Source: Carboxylicivirga sediminis (GTDB taxonomy: Bacteria; Bacteroidota; Bacteroidia; Bacteroidales; Marinilabiliaceae). Taken from it: a DNA stretch of 46,816 nucleotides. Under the pieces are notes generated by a model, which was not told the DNA's origin, did not search any database, and saw only the letters and a program-made list of their open reading frames with translations. How positions within the stretch are numbered: the first letter of the stretch is position 1; the number at the start of each line of letters is the position of its first letter. Below, one piece after another: positions 19,727 to 28,982 of the stretch. The DNA is taken from contig NZ_JAGTAR010000042.1 in the NCBI RefSeq assembly GCF_018156225.1, forward strand, positions 1-46,816, written 5' to 3'. The position numbers were made by a program, and so were the translations under genes.

Positions 19727-19752
19727 AGCCGGCAATAACGCCGGCTTTTTTT
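19727..19752 (+). terminator. Terminator after the His-rich protein gene
   Basis: AGCCGGC pairs with GCCGGCT across a short loop and is followed by seven T residues. Confidence 0.85.
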
Positions 19753-19824
19753 ATCTCTTACATGAAAAAATGGGCTATATTTAAACTTATTCAAAACGCA
19801 AAAACAATGTAATCCTTATAAACC

Positions 19825-21282
19825 ATGAAAATAACCTTAATCATTTCCCTGGCGATACTCACCTTATCTGCTAATGCCCAATCGCCCAAGTTTAAATCTA
19901 AATACCTGAATAGCATTGACTCAACAAGCCTCAAGCAACATGTTTATGTATTGGCATCAGACAGCCTGCAAGGACGTGATACTGGCTCGGAGGGCGAACA
20001 TAAAGCAGCGCGCTACATTGTTAATTATTTTAAGTCTGCCGGACTTAAACCTTTCAACGACACCACATACCTTCAAAATATCGGGCTATGGAGCTGGCGC
20101 TGGGATAGTTTCCAGTTTAAGCTTAAAGACAAACAATTAATTCATTATGAAGATATTGTTTATCTGAGCACTGCACCAATCGAGCCGTCAATCAGTAGCC
20201 AATGTATTTTTATTGGAAATGGTAACGATTCTATTACCGACCACCTCAACATGAAAAATAAAATTGCAGTAGCTCTGGCAGATAACCTTAATAGCTGGTA
20301 TTCATTGGCCAGCAAGACCAAAAGAGATGGTGCAATAGCATTAGTTATGGTACATCAATCGGATTCGGATGCTTTTTCAAAGCTGAGCGCACAAATGAAA
20401 GCAAAACACAATAAGCAGTCCATCTATCGCTCACGGCCATCTTTTAGCAATAATCTTACAAAAGCGTTTGCTATCAGTCATGATTGTTTAGAGTCGCTTT
20501 TTAACAACTCGCTTGAAACATTATCCGGCTATCAAACAGCCAAAGCTATTAAACAATTGCCACAACCCGAACTCACCATCACTTGCCCTATTATCATTGA
20601 AAAAGCCAATGCCAATAATGTAGCCGGCTATCTGCCCGGCAAAACTAAATCACAAGAAACGCTTGTAATTTCGGCCCATTACGATCATGTGGGTGAACGA
20701 TATGATGGTATATGTGTTGGTGCCGATGACAATGCCAGCGGCACGGCAGCTGTCATAGAGCTGGCAAAAGCGTTTGCTCCACTGAAGGGTAAACTAGACA
20801 AAAACATTGTGTTTTTAGCCACCTCAGGTGAAGAGAAAGGATTATTGGGGGCGTTTTATTTTGCCGATCATCCGCAAGAACATGTCTTTAATATCAAGGC
20901 CAATATTAATGTGGATATGATTGGACGCATTGACTCCACCCATAAGTCCAACTATATCTACACTATTGGCAATAATCATTACCCTGAGTTTGATTCACTT
21001 TTACATGTGGCCAACAACCTGCTCACACCAATCACTATACAATACGACTACAACAAAACACAAGGCTTTGGTAACTTTTTAAGGCTATCGGATCATTATG
21101 CATTTCACCGCATTAACATCCCTGTACTGGGCTTTTTCAGTGGCCTGCATCCTGACTACCATAAACCAAGTGATACGCCCGACAAGATTAACTATCGGGA
21201 AATGGAGCAACGGGTCAGACTAATTTTTACAACCGCCTTTTTAGCTACCCAAAAAACCGCTTTTAACACACAAGATGACTAA
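19825..21282 (+). CDS. M28 family zinc aminopeptidase, exported
   Basis: A 485-residue peptidase with a signal peptide cut near residue 19 (NAQSP). The M28 catalytic domain (about 265-475) has the expected two-zinc ligands: His285 (SAHYDH), Asp301 (GADDNASG), Glu336-Glu337 (TSGEEKG), Asp364 (NVDMIGR) and His446 (YHKPSDT). A protease-associated-like insert lies at about 105-255. It should act outside the inner membrane on peptides. It precedes a peptide-type transporter by 70 bases, so the two may cooperate in peptide use. Confidence 0.88.
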   Translation: MKITLIISLAILTLSANAQSPKFKSKYLNSIDSTSLKQHVYVLASDSLQGRDTGSEGEHKAARYIVNYFKSAGLKPFNDTTYLQNIGLWSWRWDSFQFKLKDKQLIHYEDIVYLSTAPIEPSISSQCIFIGNGNDSITDHLNMKNKIAVALADNLNSWYSLASKTKRDGAIALVMVHQSDSDAFSKLSAQMKAKHNKQSIYRSRPSFSNNLTKAFAISHDCLESLFNNSLETLSGYQTAKAIKQLPQPELTITCPIIIEKANANNVAGYLPGKTKSQETLVISAHYDHVGERYDGICVGADDNASGTAAVIELAKAFAPLKGKLDKNIVFLATSGEEKGLLGAFYFADHPQEHVFNIKANINVDMIGRIDSTHKSNYIYTIGNNHYPEFDSLLHVANNLLTPITIQYDYNKTQGFGNFLRLSDHYAFHRINIPVLGFFSGLHPDYHKPSDTPDKINYREMEQRVRLIFTTAFLATQKTAFNTQDD

Positions 21283-21352
21283 ATACATTTGGTTTATACA
21301 CTAAAGCAATTATTTTAGCCGTTTCTGAAAAATATAAACCAATAAAAACGAT

Positions 21353-22807
21353 ATGTCGGGAATAGTTAAGACGATTAAAAGTTTTCCAAAGGTGTTTTGG
21401 GTGTCCAACACCATGGAGTTATTTGAAAGATGGGCATGGTATGGGTTTTACATGGCCTTTGCTTTATACCTTGTTGGCTCAAAAGATACTGGTGCATTAG
21501 GTTTTACACCAAATGAAAAGAGTATAATAATGTCAACAGGTACATGGTTACTATACTTATTACCACTTTTCACTGGGGCAATTGCCGATCGAGTTGGATA
21601 CAAGAAAGTACTAATCCTTTCCTATGCAATGTACATAAGTGGTTATTGGATGTTATCAACATTCAATTCTTTCTCTCTAGTATTAGCTTCATATATCTAT
21701 TTGGCAGTAGCTGGTGCCCTTTTTAAGCCCATTATATCAGCGATGATATCCAAAACAACTACTTCTGAAACTTCGTCTATCGGTTTTGGCATTTTTTATA
21801 TGATGATTAACATCGGTGGTTTTATAGGACCATTTATCGCAGGTGCCATTTATAAGAAAAGTTGGGATTGGGTTTTCTACATCTCCATGATTACCATATC
21901 AATCAATTATATCTTTGTTTTCTTCTTTTTTAAGGAACCAGGAAGAGATGAATCCAACAAGAAAGAACCTTTAGGTCAGGTTTTTATTCAAGCACTTAAG
22001 AATATTGGTGTAGCACTTAGAAATTTTAAATATGTGCTGTTCCTCATAATAATGATCGCTTTCTGGACTGCCTTTAACCAGCTATACTTCTCATTCCCTG
22101 TATTTGTTGACGATTGGGTTGATACTTCGAACCTTTACAATGCTTTACATGCCGTTTGGCCATGGTTAGCTGAAAGCATCGGTACCCCTGAAGGAACTAT
22201 TACAGCCGTTACCATTGGAAGTCTTGATGCTTTCTTTATTATCATTTTCCAAATATGGATTTCAGGATTAGTGATGCGCTATAAGCCTTTAAACGCCATG
22301 ATGAGTGGTATTTTCGTATTAGCTATTGGAGTGGGAATGATGTTTGCTTTCCAGAATAGCTTTTTCGTAATATTGGGTATCCTTACGTTTAGTATTGGTG
22401 AAATGGCCAGTAGTCCTAAATTCACTGAATACGTCGGAAGCATAGCCCCGCCTGACAAAAAAGCCCTTTACATGGGAACATCGTTCTTACCAATAGCAAT
22501 GGGATACCTTTTTGCTGGTGTTGTTTCTGGTGATATTTATGATAAAGCTGCAGGTAAATTATACCTTCTAAAACAAGAAGTTGCAAAACGCGGATTGAGT
22601 ATACCTGAAGTCTCAGACTCTTTTACCAAGAATGATTATTGGAATAAAGCAGCAGAACTGATGGGCATGAGTGATTCTGAGCTAACAAACTTTATTTGGA
22701 TTAACTATAATCCTTCTAAAATATGGATGCTTTATGCAGGAATTGCCGTAAGTGCTGTTATTGCTCTTTTTATCTATGACAAGTTTATATTGAAATCAAA
22801 AGCATAG
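21353..22807 (+). CDS. POT/PTR2-type MFS transporter
   Basis: A 484-residue transporter with about 12-14 membrane helices. Helix 1 has MELFERWAWYGFY, matching the ExxER motif of proton-coupled oligopeptide transporters, and the loop after helix 2 reads GAIADRVGYKK, the MFS motif. The likely job is proton-driven uptake of di- or tripeptides, and the upstream M28 peptidase supports this. The gene looks more AT-rich than its neighbours. Confidence 0.85.
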   Translation: MSGIVKTIKSFPKVFWVSNTMELFERWAWYGFYMAFALYLVGSKDTGALGFTPNEKSIIMSTGTWLLYLLPLFTGAIADRVGYKKVLILSYAMYISGYWMLSTFNSFSLVLASYIYLAVAGALFKPIISAMISKTTTSETSSIGFGIFYMMINIGGFIGPFIAGAIYKKSWDWVFYISMITISINYIFVFFFFKEPGRDESNKKEPLGQVFIQALKNIGVALRNFKYVLFLIIMIAFWTAFNQLYFSFPVFVDDWVDTSNLYNALHAVWPWLAESIGTPEGTITAVTIGSLDAFFIIIFQIWISGLVMRYKPLNAMMSGIFVLAIGVGMMFAFQNSFFVILGILTFSIGEMASSPKFTEYVGSIAPPDKKALYMGTSFLPIAMGYLFAGVVSGDIYDKAAGKLYLLKQEVAKRGLSIPEVSDSFTKNDYWNKAAELMGMSDSELTNFIWINYNPSKIWMLYAGIAVSAVIALFIYDKFILKSKA

Positions 22808-22827
22808 ACTCAATAATACACACTTTG

Positions 22828-22862
22828 AAAGCCCGAAGCATTTTTTGTTTCGGGCTTTTTTA
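22828..22862 (+). terminator. Terminator after the POT transporter
   Basis: AAAGCCCGAA pairs with TTCGGGCTTT around a T-rich loop and ends in a run of T residues. Confidence 0.85.
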
Positions 22863-23043
22863 TTTCCCTAATCTTTATTAGTAGGCTGGACTTTTATATC
22901 CCATTATTCCGCCGTAACTTCTGCTAACGTTATGCGTATAGCAGCTTATACCTTCCGTTAAAGTGTGAGAACAGCTTCTTTTTGATGATAATCTGCAATG
23001 GTGAGATGCAGAGGTGTTGAATTGTGTACAAAAGTGTGTTGTT

Positions 23044-24945
23044 ATGGGGATAGATTTTTTAAACAATCTGAAGATTGGCATGCGATTGAATTATATATTG
23101 GGTTCAATTGTTGTCATTATCGTTGTATCGGTCGGAACATATTCATCGTTCAAACAGTACCAACAAATTACCACAGAAATGGACTCAACCTCATTTATGC
23201 AAACGGAGGATTTGAAGCGTCTTGTGGAAGTACAAATTGCGGACCGACAGGCTTTTGTTAAATCCGGGGTTAAGATGATGAAGCGAATCGCTTCACTAAA
23301 GGAGTTCAGCCTGGATGATGATAACAAGGTGGTAGTGAATGCTATTAATCAGCTAAATAAGGAACAGACAACTATTTCGATTCCTACGCTGATGCATGGT
23401 GAACAAAGTATCTTTCACAATTACGAGCTTGTTGATGAAGTTGGCGAGATAATGAACGGCACTGCCACAGTGTTCCAAAAAATACCGCAAGGTTTTCTGC
23501 GCATATCCACCAACGTTAAGAAACAGAACGGGGAGCGCGGGATTGATACTTATATAAGTAACGACTCTCCGGTTGCGCAAAAAATAATTACCGGAGATAG
23601 CTTTTATGGTCGTGCTTTCGTTGTAGATGACTGGTATCTCACTGCCTATGAGCCCTTATTTATCAATGGTAAAGTGGAGGGTATCATTTACGTTGGAGTA
23701 AAAGAGAAAGATATGGATGGTATTAAAAATGTCTTTCGAAGTAAAAAATACCTGAAATCAGGCTATCCGTTAATGGTAACAAGTGATGGCGAGTTTCTAA
23801 TTCACCCTACTAAAGAAGGTCACAATACAGTAGATGCGGATTTCTTTCAGCAAATCATTAACAGCAATAGCGAGAGAGGTAAAATTGAATACCTATGGGA
23901 AGGCGAGGATAAAGTGTTGTATTTTAGATTTGTAAACGACATTGATGCATACATTGTAATTACCTATTACAAATCTGAGATAACGGATATCATTAAAGAA
24001 AACGTGATGATTTTGGGTGTTATCTTTATCATAGCCATCACCTTACTAATTCTCATTATTCGGCTGGTAAGTCGTTCCATTACCAAGCCATTGTCGGAAT
24101 GTGTAATTTTTTCGGAACAACTATCAGAAGGAAATCTGTCCGCAAGTATTTCAATAAGTCAAAATGACGAAATTGGTACGTTGGCAAAAGCCTTGCAAAA
24201 TATGATTTCGAAAATTGAGGCTGTAGTATCTGATATTATTAAAGGTGCTGATGATATAGCCGGTGCCAGTCACCATGTGAGCGACACATCCTTACAGTTG
24301 TCAAAATCAGCCACCGAACAAGCTGCTTCAGTTGAAGAAGTATCGTCGACCATGGAAGAAATGGTTAGTAACATTGAGCACAATGCGCTTAATGCTAATA
24401 ACACGCGAAAAGTTTCGCAAATGGTTTATACGAATATCAAAGACATCAACCGCTCAACCATTGAGTCGGTTGAGGCCAATGAAGCCATTGCGCAAAAAAT
24501 TAATGTTATCAACGAAATTGCTCAGCAAACCAATATTCTTTCGCTTAATGCAGCAGTAGAAGCAGCCAGGGCGGGCGAACAAGGGAAAGGTTTTGCCGTA
24601 GTTGCTACAGAAGTACGCAAACTGGCTGAGATAAGTCGGGCTTCGGCCAAGCAGATAATTGATTTATCCAATTCGAGTCTTAACCTGAGTGGCAAGGTAG
24701 GTGAGCAAATGGAACATATAGCACCCGAGGTGCAAAAAACCAGTGAACTGGTAGATGAGATATCATCATCAAGCGACGAACAGCTAAAAGGAGCCGAACA
24801 GGTTAACTCGGCCATGCAGCAGCTTAACCAGATTACTCAGCAGAATGCATCGTCAAGTGAAGAGTTGGCGGCCAGCTCCGAACAACTCACCTCACAAGCC
24901 GAAAACCTCAAACAGATAGTCAGCTTTTTTCATACCAAAAAATAG
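23044..24945 (+). CDS. Methyl-accepting chemotaxis protein
   Basis: A 633-residue chemoreceptor. It has an N-terminal membrane helix (about 16-36), a large extracytoplasmic Cache-type sensor region (about 40-325, with [20 protein letters not shown]), a second helix (about 328-350), a HAMP linker and a long helical signalling domain. The hairpin tip carries [20 protein letters not shown], the conserved contact for CheA and CheW. A GTG start 30 bases upstream is possible, but the ATG at 23044 is better placed before the first helix. No CheA, CheW or other che gene lies in the window. Confidence 0.92.
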   Translation: MGIDFLNNLKIGMRLNYILGSIVVIIVVSVGTYSSFKQYQQITTEMDSTSFMQTEDLKRLVEVQIADRQAFVKSGVKMMKRIASLKEFSLDDDNKVVVNAINQLNKEQTTISIPTLMHGEQSIFHNYELVDEVGEIMNGTATVFQKIPQGFLRISTNVKKQNGERGIDTYISNDSPVAQKIITGDSFYGRAFVVDDWYLTAYEPLFINGKVEGIIYVGVKEKDMDGIKNVFRSKKYLKSGYPLMVTSDGEFLIHPTKEGHNTVDADFFQQIINSNSERGKIEYLWEGEDKVLYFRFVNDIDAYIVITYYKSEITDIIKENVMILGVIFIIAITLLILIIRLVSRSITKPLSECVIFSEQLSEGNLSASISISQNDEIGTLAKALQNMISKIEAVVSDIIKGADDIAGASHHVSDTSLQLSKSATEQAASVEEVSSTMEEMVSNIEHNALNANNTRKVSQMVYTNIKDINRSTIESVEANEAIAQKINVINEIAQQTNILSLNAAVEAARAGEQGKGFAVVATEVRKLAEISRASAKQIIDLSNSSLNLSGKVGEQMEHIAPEVQKTSELVDEISSSSDEQLKGAEQVNSAMQQLNQITQQNASSSEELAASSEQLTSQAENLKQIVSFFHTKK

Positions 24946-24965
24946 TAACAGCCAGAAACGAACAT

Positions 24966-25006
24966 ATACAACAAAGCCTGAGTAATAAACCCAGGCTTTG
25001 TTGTAT
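24966..25006. terminator. Bidirectional terminator between receptor and RRM genes
   Basis: A 15-bp perfect stem: ATACAACAAAGCCTG pairs with CAGGCTTTGTTGTAT across an 11-base loop. It sits between two convergent genes and can serve both. Confidence 0.8.
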
Positions 25007-25018
25007 GTATAAAATACA

Positions 25019-25312
25019 TTAATAACGTCGCTTGTTACCTCCTCGGTTTCCACCCCCTTGGCGGCCACCTTCTTTTGGTCGGGCTTCTTTAATATTAATG
25101 ATCTTGCCATCATATTCAGCCCTGTCAAGCTCATGAATGGCTTTCTTGGCAGCTGCATCATCAGGCATCTCAACAAATCCAAATCCTCTTGACTTTCGCG
25201 TTTCGCGATCCTTGATAACTTTAGCGGAAGTTACCTCACCGTACTCTTCAAATAGGTCTTTCAAATCTTCATCCCAGACGTTATCTGTCAAACCCGCAAT
25301 AAAAATATTCAT
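25019..25312 (-). CDS. RRM-type RNA-binding protein, glycine-rich tail
   Basis: A 97-residue single-RRM protein. RNP2 reads IFIAGL near residue 3 and RNP1 reads KSRGFGFVEM near residue 40. The last 20 residues are rich in Gly and Arg with an RRY end. Such proteins are common in Bacteroidota and bind single-stranded RNA; related Bacteroides proteins act as global regulators. The leader between the putative promoter and the start codon is unusually long (about 150 bases), which suggests post-transcriptional control. Confidence 0.93.
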   Translation of the reverse strand: MNIFIAGLTDNVWDEDLKDLFEEYGEVTSAKVIKDRETRKSRGFGFVEMPDDAAAKKAIHELDRAEYDGKIINIKEARPKEGGRQGGGNRGGNKRRY

Positions 25313-25628
25313 GCTATAACACTTAAAAAATTAAACTACAGCACCCACAAGTGCCAATAAAAACTATTAAAAAAGAGAGGAGAATTGAAGGTTTGAATTG
25401 TAGTTGACTTCTTAGGAAGAGAAGAAAGGACTAAAAATCAGTGTAATATCAAAATTCAATCTTTTAAAATATGTGCAAAGGTAGCTAAATAATTAGGTGT
25501 TACATATTATTTGACCATAAAGAGTGTTAAACATTATCTGCTTACTAATTGTATTTTACTAATTTTAGTTGCCAGATAATTAGTGACAAATAAAGGTTAA
25601 TCCCTACAACAACTAACGCTCAATACAA
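25313..25628. promoter_or_regulatory. Divergent intergenic region with long RRM leader
   Basis: This 316-base AT-rich gap separates the RRM gene and the Nudix gene. On the minus strand TACCTTTG (25483-25476) matches TAnnTTTG and would give the RRM mRNA a leader of about 155 bases rich in U and C. I see no perfect long hairpin by eye and no small ORF that looks coding. Confidence 0.45.
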
Positions 25629-26243
25629 ATGGACTACCTGAATACATTCAAGAAAATAAAAGCATTGGCCGAAACGGGACTGGTATATGCACAAAACGGT
25701 TATGAAGTTGAACGCAATCAGGAGCTGGTTGATTTAAGCAAAGAATTGATGGCTGCCATTGCCGACCACCCTGTTGAAGCCTTTGACACGTATTACCTGC
25801 CGCCTAAAGAGTACCCAACTCCCAAAGTGGATGTGCGGGCCCTGATTCTGAATGATAAAAATGAAGTATTGATGGCTAAGGAAAAGATGGACGGTCGTTG
25901 GTCGATACCCGGTGGTTGGGCCGACATAGGCCACAGTCCTTCTGAAGTAGTGGTTAAAGAAGTGGAAGAAGAAACGGGTCTACAGTCTAAAGTTATACGG
26001 GTGTTAGCCATTTACGACAAGCGCTGTCACCCGCATCCGCCACAGCCCTGGTATGTGTATAAAATCATGTTCCTGTGTGAAATAACTGGCGGAACATTGC
26101 GCGGTAACTTTGACATTGAAGAAGCTGATTGGTTTGCCATTGATAGCTTGCCACCACTATCAAAAGATCGCATCCTTGAATCACAAATTAAGGAGCTGTA
26201 TCATCTGGCTATGCACCCTGAACTGCCTGTTGTTTGTGATTAA
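25629..26243 (+). CDS. Nudix hydrolase with N-terminal Nudix_hydro_N-like domain
   Basis: A 204-residue hydrolase of nucleoside-diphosphate-linked compounds. Residues 1-60 are a helical N-terminal domain; the Nudix fold follows. The box at about 96-119 reads GGWADIGHSP then SEVVVKEVEEETGL. The catalytic REUxEE part is KEVEEE, so Arg is replaced by Lys, and the usual Glu after GGx4G is His. This GGWAD form is a known subgroup that includes nucleotide-sugar or CDP-choline type enzymes, so ADP-ribose is only one possible substrate. Confidence 0.85.
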   Translation: MDYLNTFKKIKALAETGLVYAQNGYEVERNQELVDLSKELMAAIADHPVEAFDTYYLPPKEYPTPKVDVRALILNDKNEVLMAKEKMDGRWSIPGGWADIGHSPSEVVVKEVEEETGLQSKVIRVLAIYDKRCHPHPPQPWYVYKIMFLCEITGGTLRGNFDIEEADWFAIDSLPPLSKDRILESQIKELYHLAMHPELPVVCD

Positions 26244-26292
26244 ATATCTATGGTACTTATCTGACATGAAAAGCAGTACTCACTAAATTATC

Positions 26293-26300
26293 TATATTTG
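26293..26300 (+). promoter_or_regulatory. -7 element of the rarD-like gene
   Basis: TATATTTG matches TAnnTTTG and ends exactly where an upstream in-frame GTG could start the protein. A transcript starting about seven bases later would exclude that GTG and supports the ATG at 26321. Confidence 0.5.
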
Positions 26301-26320
26301 TGTCGCATAACCAGCTACGC

Positions 26321-27214
26321 ATGTCAACACAACATAATCAGGCCTCAGGCTATCTTTTCACCTTCCAGGCATTTTTAACCTGGGGTTTACTGCCTATCTA
26401 CTGGAAGTTGCTTAACCACATACCGGCACTTGAAATACTGGCTCATCGTATTTTCTGGTCGTTGATTTTTGTGTTACTCTTTCTGGTGTGGAAAAAGCAG
26501 CTAAAGCTACGTAGTATATTCGCTAATAAAAAAGCACTAACTACCCTTACTATTGCGGGCTTGTTAGTTGGCAGCAACTGGGGCGTATATATCTATGCCG
26601 TCAACGTCAACCACATTGTAGAAGCCAGCCTGGGTTATTATATTACACCGCTCATTAATGTGGCATTGGGCATCTTATTTCTGAAAGAACGTCTAAATAA
26701 ATTGCAACTAATTGCCTTGCTGCTTGCTGCGTCATCCGTTATATACCTGACGGTTGACTATGGCCGTTTCCCATGGATATCCATTTACCTGGCTGCATCA
26801 TTTGGATTATACGGCCTGTTAAAAAAGATGAGCGGAGTAGATGCTATGCCTGCATTGGCTATCGAAACAATGGTGCTCACACCATTCGCCCTGAGCTATA
26901 TCATTTGGGGCATGGTTAGTGGTAATGGCCACCTGTTTACCGAGAGCTTACAAACCGATGCATTACTAATTATGGCCGGCGTTGTAACAACCTTGCCGTT
27001 ATATTGGTTTGGACTGGGCGCCAAACGTATATCTCTCACATCGGTAGGTTTTATGCAATACATAGCCCCTACCATTATGCTCCTGTTGGGCCTGTTTATT
27101 TACCACGAAGGATTTCCTCAGGAGAAACAAGTAGCCTTTGCAGCCATCTGGATGGCCCTTGCTATATACAGTTATTCAATAATTGTGAGCTATAAAAAGA
27201 AGCAACAACGATGA
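26321..27214 (+). CDS. rarD: RarD-type EamA transporter
   Basis: A 297-residue membrane protein with ten predicted helices in two EamA repeats. The RarD signature is visible at the N-terminus: TWGLLPIYWKLL then EILAHRIFWS. The substrate of RarD proteins is not firmly known. An upstream GTG in frame (26300) coincides with the putative -7 promoter element, so the ATG at 26321 is chosen. It is followed 76 bases later by a second EamA transporter. Confidence 0.87.
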   Translation: MSTQHNQASGYLFTFQAFLTWGLLPIYWKLLNHIPALEILAHRIFWSLIFVLLFLVWKKQLKLRSIFANKKALTTLTIAGLLVGSNWGVYIYAVNVNHIVEASLGYYITPLINVALGILFLKERLNKLQLIALLLAASSVIYLTVDYGRFPWISIYLAASFGLYGLLKKMSGVDAMPALAIETMVLTPFALSYIIWGMVSGNGHLFTESLQTDALLIMAGVVTTLPLYWFGLGAKRISLTSVGFMQYIAPTIMLLLGLFIYHEGFPQEKQVAFAAIWMALAIYSYSIIVSYKKKQQR

Positions 27215-27290
27215 GCTCATGTCAAAAACAAAGATGAAAATCATATGCTGCTAATGCCGCACCACTTACATTTGAAGAAATTTTAAGAGG

Positions 27291-28169
27291 ATGCCCGTTC
27301 AACCATCTACCTTTAAAGCTTATGCTGCCTTATTTGCAGGGCTCATTATCATCGGTTTTTCAGCGATTCTTATCAAGTCGGCTGAAGCACCTGGCATTGT
27401 GACTGCCTTTTACCGGGTAGGATTGGCATCAGTTGTGCTGCTTTTGCCCTTAATCAGCAGATGGAGACAGGTACATCAGCTTTCACTCAAAGCACTGCTA
27501 CTGCCTGTATTGGGAGGAATTGCCTTTGGGGTAGACACAGGCTTATGGTCGTGGGCCATCGAAATAAGCAACGCCACCATTCCCACACTTATGGCCAATC
27601 TGGCACCAGTATGGGTAGGTCTTGGAGCCGTTTTCATCTTCAAAGAAAGACAGTCGAAAGGCTTTTGGTTAGGATTAGCCGTTACCATAGCCGGTATGTT
27701 TATGATGGCAGCCCGCAGCTGGTATGTAAAGGATGGATTAATTGCCGGCATCACTATCAGTATAATTGCCGGTATCTTTTATGGCATTTACCACCTGTTT
27801 ACTCAGCAAGGACGCTCACGTATGAGCACACTCCTGTACCTATCCATCAGCAGCATGACAGCAGCTGTCACAACAGGTATTGCAGTCATTATTAGTCCCT
27901 ATTCGTTTACCGGTTACAGCAGCACTACCTGGCTAATCTGGCTGGTTTATGGCATTGGCGTGCATGTGGGCGGCTGGGCATTAATCAACTATTCGCAGGG
28001 GCATTTAAAAGCCACTACTGTTTCCCCAACGCTTTTAGGTCAACCCGTGATTACAGCCATTGCTGCCTTCTTTATTCTGAATGAAGCGCTTACCTCCTGG
28101 CAAATTTTTGGTGGCATCATTGTGATTGGAGGCATTTACCTGGTGAATATTACCCGTTTGAAACGCTAA
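27291..28169 (+). CDS. EamA/DMT family transporter
   Basis: A 292-residue drug/metabolite transporter superfamily protein with ten predicted helices as two EamA halves (about 10-140 and 150-290). Typical family features are the charged loop after helix 4 (FIFKERQSKGFWLG) and the repeat of the same pattern near the C-terminus (FILNEALTSWQIFGG). It is only distantly similar to the RarD-like neighbour. The substrate is unknown; export of small metabolites is usual for the family. Confidence 0.85.
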   Translation: MPVQPSTFKAYAALFAGLIIIGFSAILIKSAEAPGIVTAFYRVGLASVVLLLPLISRWRQVHQLSLKALLLPVLGGIAFGVDTGLWSWAIEISNATIPTLMANLAPVWVGLGAVFIFKERQSKGFWLGLAVTIAGMFMMAARSWYVKDGLIAGITISIIAGIFYGIYHLFTQQGRSRMSTLLYLSISSMTAAVTTGIAVIISPYSFTGYSSTTWLIWLVYGIGVHVGGWALINYSQGHLKATTVSPTLLGQPVITAIAAFFILNEALTSWQIFGGIIVIGGIYLVNITRLKR

Positions 28170-28242
28170 TTGCCAGCTTGGTTTGTAACAAGCCTAAAAA
28201 GGTTTTATATTCAACCTTCACTATTTATCATGACCATTTCAA

Positions 28243-28701
28243 ATGCAGTATAAATTCAAACCGTTTAAGGAATTAAGCTTAATAGAGCTATACAAAATTC
28301 TACAACTACGTGCCGAAATATTTGTTGTTGAGCAAAACTGCGTATACAACGATTTAGACAGTAACGATGAGCAGGCGTATCACCTGATGGCTTTTAATAA
28401 CAATGACATGGTAGGCTATGCCCGCATACTACCTCCCGGCAGCCGCTTTAAAGAAGCCTCTATTGGACGTCTGGTAGTTCATAAAGACTTCCGCTTCAAA
28501 GGCCTGGCTCGGCAATTAATGACCACTGCTGCCGATTGGGTATTTGAACAATGGGAGGTAAAATGCATCCAAATAAGTGCCCAAAAGTACCTTAAAGCTT
28601 TTTATGGTAGCCTGGGCTATCAAATTATTTCCGACGAATACCTGGAAGATGGTATTCCACACCTGAAGATGGAGTTACAAATCGATCGCGCAGAGCAATA
28701 A
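28243..28701 (+). CDS. elaA: ElaA-like GNAT acetyltransferase
   Basis: A 152-residue GNAT-fold protein with the ElaA pattern: LQLRAEIFVVEQNC near residue 21, YARILPPG near 65, and the acetyl-CoA loop region VVHKDFRFKGLARQLM around 84-99. Its substrate is not established. It precedes a 74-residue ORF by 48 bases, so it may head the two-component operon. Confidence 0.8.
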   Translation: MQYKFKPFKELSLIELYKILQLRAEIFVVEQNCVYNDLDSNDEQAYHLMAFNNNDMVGYARILPPGSRFKEASIGRLVVHKDFRFKGLARQLMTTAADWVFEQWEVKCIQISAQKYLKAFYGSLGYQIISDEYLEDGIPHLKMELQIDRAEQ

Positions 28702-28749
28702 AACTATACGTCCTATTTTTCCTACCTTTAGGCTAAATACACAACAAAC

Positions 28750-28974
28750 ATGAAAGACCAAAAAGCCATACTGCATAAATGCCTGCGAAATGACTGGCCC
28801 GCGTTCGTCATTGCAGGTACCGATATATGTGCCATTGAAACGATGGAAGCCTACCTGGAAATTGCCAAAACTAAAGGTTGCAGTCAGGCGTTTTTAGACG
28901 ATATGCAGCTGGTGATTGATGAGATGAAGCATTTTCAGCAAGAAGAACCTGAACACATTAAAATACCTGACTAA
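28750..28974 (+). CDS. Small protein upstream of the sensor kinase, unknown function
   Basis: A 74-residue acidic, mostly helical protein that I do not recognise (MKDQKAILHKCLRNDW at the start). No signal peptide or membrane helix is seen. It ends eight bases before the histidine kinase start, so it is very likely co-transcribed with the two-component genes and could be an accessory factor; that role is a guess. Confidence 0.65.
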   Translation: MKDQKAILHKCLRNDWPAFVIAGTDICAIETMEAYLEIAKTKGCSQAFLDDMQLVIDEMKHFQQEEPEHIKIPD

Positions 28975-28982
28975 TACTCTAA

